Shown here piece by piece: positions 19,280 through 24,727 of a DNA stretch of 24,727 nucleotides. Numbering within the stretch: the first letter of the stretch is position 1; each line of letters begins with the position of its first letter. The notes beneath the pieces are model-generated. The model made no database searches. It had not been told where the DNA came from and saw nothing but the letters and a program-made list of their open reading frames with translations. The stretch spans positions 77,860 to 102,586 of the forward strand of contig BMAT01003538.1 in the NCBI GenBank assembly GCA_019649035.1, given 5' to 3'. Source of the DNA: Elysia marginata. Its lineage: Eukaryota; Mollusca; Gastropoda; Plakobranchidae. Made by a program: the position numbers and the translations under genes.

Positions 19280-20399
19280 GAAAAAAAAAACAACCTAAAG
19301 CCGATTCCCATGTCTCTGAAAACTCATAAGGAAATATATGTATAAATATTTTGTATCCCAAAGAGTTTATAGTTTGAATGGTTTTTAAATTTGATTAACA
19401 GATTGAATAGAGTGGGGTAGTAGGGACTGGGGAGGTAGAAAGACGGTGAGAAAAAAGGAGAAAATGAGAGCGAATGAAAGGCGACAGAGGGGTGGGGGTA
19501 GAAGGAAAAGAGGGGAAGTTGTTCACTTTGAAATGTTAAATTAATTTTAAGGTTTCTAGACTTCAAATTCAGAGCCAGGGAATGACAAGAAAAAAGCTCT
19601 GTGGTGTACGGGATAGTTTGAAAAAATACAAGGAAATCAACAACAAAGAGAAATAGGGAAAGGGAAAGAGGTGGAACGGTAAACGGCGGTAATGTGTCAA
19701 AAGGTGTGAACTAAAAGTTATCAGAGAGAAAACCAGAATATCAAAATTACAGGAAAACAGAGAAGGGTGGGGTGGAAGATTATGTCATGTTATATTTCGC
19801 GTACACTGTCAATCTCATACTAAGGGTTTGACCGGGGGAAAGAAAGAGGGGAATAAGTTCAGGAAAGGGAACAAGAGAAAGAGAGAGAGGAGGAGAGTAA
19901 GGGGGGAGGGTAGTGTTTTTTTTATACACAGCGGTAGTTTATATATATACACTCACAGAAAGTGTACTCAAAACTCATGTGCACTGCACAAAGGCGAAAA
20001 AAAACATTACTTAGGTTGTGTTATAAACACTGTGAAAATGTTCCTGTGTTTATCTAGCTCATTTTCACCGTTCGTTGAACGGGTTACTCAGCTAGTATCT
20101 ATAACATTCGTTAATCTATAAAAGCATCTTATTTAATTTTGTTTCGTTAGTTTAAAGCACGCGACGCATCGTCTTATAGACATACTAAGATTGATCTAAT
20201 ATAAATTGCTCTTACATTGAAGGAATTTTCAAATTCTCGTGAAATTTCGCAAACCTTTTTTATTTTTCTACAGTCAACCGCTAAAGGCGCACACGTCTCC
20301 CATTTCTCCTTGATCTTCATCAGCCTTTCAGAGTAAAAGATTTTTGTTTGGCCTCAAACAATTATTCTGCAGCTCTTGAATCTAACACTTCATCTTCAA

Positions 20400-20550
20400 A
20401 GCGCTTTTCCTTTGAGACCTTAATTTAATGCAGGAAACATAAAAAAGTATGAAGGGGATAAATCGGCAAAATGTAGGCAGGATAAGGTAAGATTTCGAAC
20501 CCACTATCGTCTGCAGTAGCTATCAACACTGTGCCATGATAAGACAACGC
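20400..20550 (-). mobile_element. Worn tRNA-derived SINE (copy 3)
   Basis: Minus-strand A box TGGCACAGTGTT (20536-20525) and B box GGTTCGAAAT (20501-20492) stand at tRNA-like spacing. The remaining body is AT-rich and no tail or target duplication was found, so the limits are approximate. It does not fold as an intact tRNA gene by eye. Confidence 0.45.
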
Positions 20551-21338
20551 GTTATCTGCAAAAGCAGAACTCTGTTTCGAACACCCCCCCTCTCTTTTGA
20601 TGTTTTGCTACCAACGTAGGCTTTATTTTATCCAAAACTTGTGAGTAGCATTATCGGTTCATTGTTATTTTCTTTGCAAGACAGACAAAATGATACATTC
20701 CATGTCTTGAAAATGGTCAGTATGTCTTTTACCACACAGCAGCTCCACTTTACCTTTCGGGGATCGGTTTTTCCCGAGTTTCTACTGCTTTGACTTGCAT
20801 TTTATCTCTGCACCATATTGATAGAGTCATCTTTCCCCCACTGCCAGCAGTCTGTCAAAAAAGTTCCCTTTTTAACAAAGGTTAGAAGAGTTGCTACGTC
20901 AGAGGTTTCTTTCTTCCTTCAATGTTTTTTTATGTCACTTGTCAGTAAACGGGGCACCAACCGAGCAGAGGCCTTGGTCCTGTTCAAATACCCAAATAGT
21001 CTATACACCATAAAAAGATACATAAGTTTCATTCACAACTTGTCTTAAGGTCATTCTTTAGATTGAATTAGAAAGCTCTTAAAACTTTCGTAATAAATCT
21101 TTTCCGTGATCACACCCCGGAAGCGGCGACAGTATGCTTGACTTGTCCCCTAAAGATGTCTACCTTTGATAATTATGTCTTACCCATAACTTAATAAAAA
21201 TTTATGGTGTGCATGTTTCCTCACAGATTTCAGAAATTTCACTTTTTGTATTGCTTTGAGTTTTACTTTACTTTATGACAGAACGCATTTCAATCGAAGC
21301 AGTTGTGAATTCAAAACTTTGCTCTAGCTTCCTCTTGA

Positions 21339-21645
21339 AAAACACCGGCTCTGTGGCCTCGCGGTAAAGACACTCGCTTAGAGATCGGGAGGTACGGGTT
21401 CGATCCCCGTCCGAGTCAAACCAAGGACTTTAAAATTGGTATTAGTAACTGATCCGCCTGGTGTCTGGCATTATGGATTTAGTGCTAAGTCTGGTCGGCC
21501 CGGTTTCAGGATAATGTGACTGGGTGTGGTGTATGCAGCGCTCCGTACATCACAGTGTGGCATCAGGCTTTCAATTGTCCCAAGCGCCGTCTCTGATATA
21601 ACCTTGTAGTTGAAAAGAGACGTTAAAATTCAAACAACCAACCAA
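21339..21645 (+). mobile_element. tRNA-derived SINE (copy 2)
   Basis: The head is about 72 nt and tRNA-like, with A box TGGCCTCGCGGT at 21354-21365 and B box GGTTCGATCCC at 21397-21407. A central block at 21492-21526 (GGTTTCAGGATAATGTGACT within it) matches the block in the 10.3-kb SINE. The 3' end is AAACAACCAACCAA, an (AACC)-type tail. TCCTCTTGA at 21330-21338 recurs at 21646-21654, and the next bases differ by one inserted T (AAAA against TAAAA), so the target duplication is about 13 bp. It lies in the large UNC93-like intron. Confidence 0.88.
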
Positions 21646-22437
21646 TCCTCTTGATAAAAGCTCAATCATGGTTTACGTGCTTTGATGCGCAGTTACATGA
21701 AAAAGTGTATTATTTGGAAGTTTCTATTTTTATGTAACCTTATCAGAATTTCACAAACTTTTCCGAAAATTTCATAAGAATCGAATAATTCCTTCAAAGT
21801 CGTGACAATTAATACGTAGTAAGATGAGTAAATAACTAAATGCAAGTTTTCTTTAAATAAAAACCTTCTTTAATCAATGACATCAAATTTTTACATGACT
21901 TAACTTTAACAAATTAAACTCTTACATTACTCATTACACTCAGCCAAATTGGTAAATTTTCTCTTTAATTTATTTCCAACAAATTGATGCATCTTATAGT
22001 TGTTTCTATGGCAGTCCAACACACACAAAGCGCCGTGTCGTGACTAAGAGTGTGATACTCCCCCAAATACTTACACAGGAATAAAAAAGTACCTTAAAAT
22101 AGTGCTAAAACTAAGTAAAGTTTATACAGGAGATTGACACATTACAGATAGATGTAGATGGTGAGAGCTACATGCGTATTTGAAAAGCTTTATACAAGAA
22201 TTTCAGAAAAATCTTACCCTAACATTTGATACGAGAACCCCTAAGACCAGCCCACAATCCAGCCAACCGCGAGACAACAGAGACTCGAGAATGCCTAAGG
22301 CGTCAACAGAAAAATGCCAATTAGCGATAGACACAGAGGATGGCCTCAATTTTCGCCATTTATTAGCCGAGCATTAGTGTTGTGGAGAAACTCGCTGCTG
22401 TCAGTATCGGACATCGTCATTGAATAGACCCACTTAC

Positions 22438-22569
22438 CCTGAGACTGTGCCTGGAGGGTACCGTCTGCCACGCCCCAAAAGGCTGTATACAACAGAAGCG
22501 CTGAGGCTTGCTGGACTTCCGGTTTCCACAATGAAGTCATTACCAACACACACACATTGAGCAAAAATC
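22438..22569 (-). CDS. UNC93-like protein, penultimate coding exon
   Basis: 132 bp. The acceptor is TTCCAAACAG and the donor G|GTAAGT. It opens with two bases completing a Gly codon, carries 43 codons and leaves one base for the next exon (phases 1 and 1). The first segment, FLLNVCVLVMTSLW then KPE, corresponds to the membrane helix ending LLLWxP in UNC93A. The second, ALLLYTAFWGVADGTLQAQS, carries the hallmark WGVAD of the family (usual form LWGVADA.WQTQ). The phase match with both neighbours and the continuous family alignment support the gene model strongly. Confidence 0.88.
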
Positions 22570-23330
22570 CTGTTTGGAATTAAGTTATGGGAGTTGTACA
22601 AAAATTATATAGATTGAACCAGAAAAAAATGCATTTTTAATACACGGAAGTGCAAGAACATTGATGAAATAAGCATTCAATGTTTTTTTGCAACAAAAAT
22701 CCTAGCTCTTCATATTTTGTTCTAGTCCTGTTCTACAATTTGGACATAAATGCATCTGAGTTAATTTTCTTAAGTGCCTATAAGGAATCTAAAGGTTTTA
22801 CCCATTCAAAAAATATTCGACACCGTAGCTTTGCTGCTAGGACGCTAAATATAGGTTCATATAATGGCTTCAGATCCAAGATGTCAACATCTCCATATCA
22901 TAAGCAAAGATTTTCTGCCTCGAACTCTATGATCAACAAGAAAGAGGTAAAAATTAAGTGGCGGTAGCGTTCTTATTTTTCTGTTGTAAAACAAATAAAA
23001 ATAAAAAAAACCCACCTAAAACAGTAACACACACTCACTTGGCAAGTGTGATTTGATGAGTAAAAAAATAAGCAAGTGCAAGGGAAAGACAGTGAGATAA
23101 AGATAGATAAAATAAACAGCTAGCTAGCTAGATATATAGATAGGCTGATAGATAGATAGAGAGAGACAGAGAGAGACACACAGGGAGACAAAGAAAGAGA
23201 AAGAGAGAAACAGAAAAACAGAGAAGGAGAGATAGAGAGAGAAACACAGTCCACGTACTTCTGACAAACATAAGCTCATAATAAAGTTATATCGTAAGAA
23301 GGGAGATAAAGCATGTGTAACCAAACGGAC
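22570..23330 (-). other. 761-bp intron of the UNC93-like gene
   Basis: Donor G|GTCCGT (23330 downward) and acceptor AAACAG (ending at 22570). Holds the microsatellite at 23100-23250; no other gene. The 95-codon plus-strand frame at 22680-22967 is chance sequence. Confidence 0.78.
23100..23250. repeat. GATA / GA compound microsatellite
   Basis: GATAGATAAAATAA, (GCTA)n, (GATA)n and then a long imperfect GAGA/GACA tract. The antisense poly-Ser/Leu frame across it is an artefact. Confidence 0.93.
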
Positions 23331-23466
23331 CTGCGGACAGAGATAAAGGATGAGTAGATCCGGGTCTGAGCTTCTCCACGGCCAGCACAGCTACCAGGTT
23401 GCCGGTACCGAAGGAAACCATCATGTAGCCAACAATGAAACAGCCGAGAACATCCGTGCCGTAAAG
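23331..23466 (-). CDS. UNC93-like protein, third-last coding exon
   Basis: 136 bp. The acceptor is TTGTTTCCTCAG and the donor CGCAG|GTCCGT. It starts on a codon boundary and ends one base into a codon that is completed by the next exon as Gly. It encodes LYGTDVLGCFIVGYMMVSFG then TGNLVAVLAVEKL, which follows the family pattern of a membrane helix with GY.M..FG..N followed by a short loop and ..KL. The loop RPGSTHPLSLSAG leads into the next helix. Upstream exons were not found before the window's right edge, so the gene is partial here and encodes the last 209 residues of a protein whose family members are usually about 450-550 long. Confidence 0.83.
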
Positions 23467-24727
23467 CTGAGGAAACAACAAGATTGTTTACATGGTGTCT
23501 GAAAGGGGTGACTAAGATTGATGTCGCCAATCAAACAGATGCCATGCGATTGATTTCAGAGATAATTGGTGTCAGTCACCAGAGTGACAAGTCTAGTGAG
23601 GCTGTCATTAAAATTCCGTTAGAAAATGTTGAATAAATATCCTTGTCATATTGTTTGTTCCCCTTAACTACATCCTCTAAAGAAAAAAAACCTCAATATA
23701 ACAATATACACTGCCGTAGACTCTGATTTAAATATTGACATATATAGTTACCAAACCAGCTTTAAGAATAGTTACTTTACTTCGGTAATGTTACAGAAGA
23801 AAAGAAAAGTGTTAATTATCGTGCTGGTATTTTAAATGGTAACTATATCATTTTGGAGCCAGGCACCAATTGTTAGGACAAAAGACTTTACTTTTTATTA
23901 GAGCATTTACATTTTTCATAGAAAATCTTTCCTCTCCGTAAGCTTAATGACTGCCATATTAAGCGTCATGATAGAAAAATACTATGAATACTGTTTCTGA
24001 GAGTAAGTTTTATTATGGAGACATACCGGATGCATACCATAATAATATGAAATTATAACTTTATCTGCATCATCATCAAGGAGTGAGCGTTAATGCCACT
24101 CCTTATTTGGGCATGGCGTGAACTTGTTCGGACCCTTATCAGCCATTGGCTCAAGGCACTCCATGTGACGGAATAGGTTAAAGCCGTAACGGCGGCCTAC
24201 GTTAAAGCCTCCCTTGGGTGAACACATTTTGAGACACTCTCTCAAAGATGGCCGCAATACATTATTTGTTGGACGTTGCTCTTGAGAAAGATTTAGATCT
24301 ACAGTGTATTTAAGTGAGGAAGTTATTTTTGACAGTTAGGCATAAAGGTGGGATTAGAATAAATAATGGAAGCAGCCACTGCGCGATCAAATGATTGAAC
24401 GATTTTAAAGGTATGAAATTAGCAGTGGATAGACGTAGGCTTTTTAGTGGAAATGCCCGAAATGCCTGTCTTTGGTATGATTCGAACTTTCGACTTATAG
24501 ATGCTTCGGCATCCACCGTCTTGCCACTTAGAGAAACATAGCTTGAACCTAGTCGAACAACAATTTTCAAATCATGGCCTCTGTTTACAAGGCCTGAATA
24601 ATCTAAATCAAGATAATTTTTTAAAATAAAAATATTCCCTTAAAAGTTACAACTAAAATATGGATGCCGCAGCTAGAATTATTTAAAATTCAAATGTTGA
24701 CATGTTTCTGAGACAAACGCATGTTTG
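23467..24727 (-). other. Upstream intron of the UNC93-like gene (to window edge)
   Basis: Ends with the acceptor at 23467. Contains a SINE-like tRNA head at about 24.5 kb and an 8-bp stem AAGGAGTG / CACTCCTT at 24078-24104 in a more GC-rich patch (24060-24260) that may be another unidentified repeat. No further exon recognised. Confidence 0.5.
24290..24540 (-). mobile_element. Worn tRNA-derived SINE (copy 4)
   Basis: Minus-strand A box TGGCAAGACGGT (24526-24515) and B box AGTTCGAATC (24488-24479) stand at tRNA-like spacing. A unique-looking body follows on the minus strand toward 24290. The shared AATAATGTGAC core of copies 1 and 2 is not seen. No target duplication was identified, so the limits are approximate. 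The antisense open frame 24310-24570 lies on this element and is not a gene. Confidence 0.5.

Larger units (their letters stand above)
17895..22437 (-). other. 4.5-kb intron of the UNC93-like gene
   Basis: Bounded by donor G|GTAAGT (22437 downward) and acceptor TTTCAG (ending at 17895); both ends split the codon after its first base. It contains the thrice-repeated ~210-bp unit, two tRNA-like SINEs, a TCTAGGTCTAGGATTAGT direct repeat near 18900 and 18940, purine-rich tracts at about 19430-19520 and 19840-19910, and no other gene I can support. Confidence 0.8.

Noticed and set aside
21343-21420. Possible genuine tRNA gene at the head of SINE copy 2
   Set aside because: A and B boxes are good, but a SINE body, tail and target duplication follow directly.
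22680-22967. 95-codon plus-strand frame in an UNC93-like intron
   Set aside because: No domain, biased AT-rich composition, no start or splice context.
24060-24260. GC-richer patch with an 8-bp stem, considered as an exon or ncRNA
   Set aside because: No frame matching UNC93 and no known RNA motif; more likely an unidentified repeat.

Overview
This is a stretch of animal nuclear genome, AT-rich and gene-poor. The tRNA-derived SINEs, the old DNA transposons and a multi-exon gene of the UNC93 family fit an invertebrate, most plausibly a mollusc; the mollusc call is inference from the general look of the repeats, not from a diagnostic marker. There are no bacterial operons, CRISPR arrays or complete RNA genes. 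Most long open frames are chance frames in AT-rich or microsatellite DNA.

Layout. (1) 1-963: non-coding flank with local repeats and a weak antisense zinc-finger-like fragment. (2) 964-5607: a structurally complete but dead Ty3/gypsy LTR retrotransposon (Mag/SURL-like). It has two 203-bp LTRs, a 5-bp target duplication GTTAG, a tRNA-Leu-like primer binding site and a polypurine tract. Gag, protease, reverse transcriptase, RNase H and integrase lie in order, broken by about seven stop codons and three frame changes; the integrase catalytic Glu is Gly. (3) 6.2-7.5 kb: a badly decayed hAT transposase of the ZMYM1-like/DUF4371 type on the minus strand. An inverted copy of a repeat abuts it, and four direct copies of that repeat lie at 8.4-9.2 kb. 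(4) 10.1-11.3 kb: a nested block in which a SINE with a 14-bp target duplication sits inside a decayed mariner 5' region. A nested compound (CTA)n microsatellite and a 115-bp duplication follow. (5) 11.3-17.0 kb: long non-coding DNA with an assembly gap in an (ATC)n tract. (6) 17.0-24.7 kb, minus strand: the 3' end of an UNC93-like membrane-protein gene. Three coding exons (23466-23331, 22569-22438, 17894-17533) have matching splice phases, and a 3' UTR follows. Its introns carry three more tRNA-like SINEs, a thrice-repeated ~210-bp unit and a GATA/GA microsatellite.

How it fits together: the only gene likely to be functional is the UNC93-like one. Its last 209 residues are encoded here and its upstream exons lie beyond the right edge. 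Everything to its left reads as layers of transposon insertion and decay: mariner, then SINE; hAT fragment beside a dispersed repeat; and a comparatively young LTR element whose LTRs differ at 9 of 203 positions. I found no convincing new biological system. The most useful second looks are the shared core of two SINEs with different tRNA heads, the CpG-biased differences between the LTRs, and the composite hAT/repeat block.
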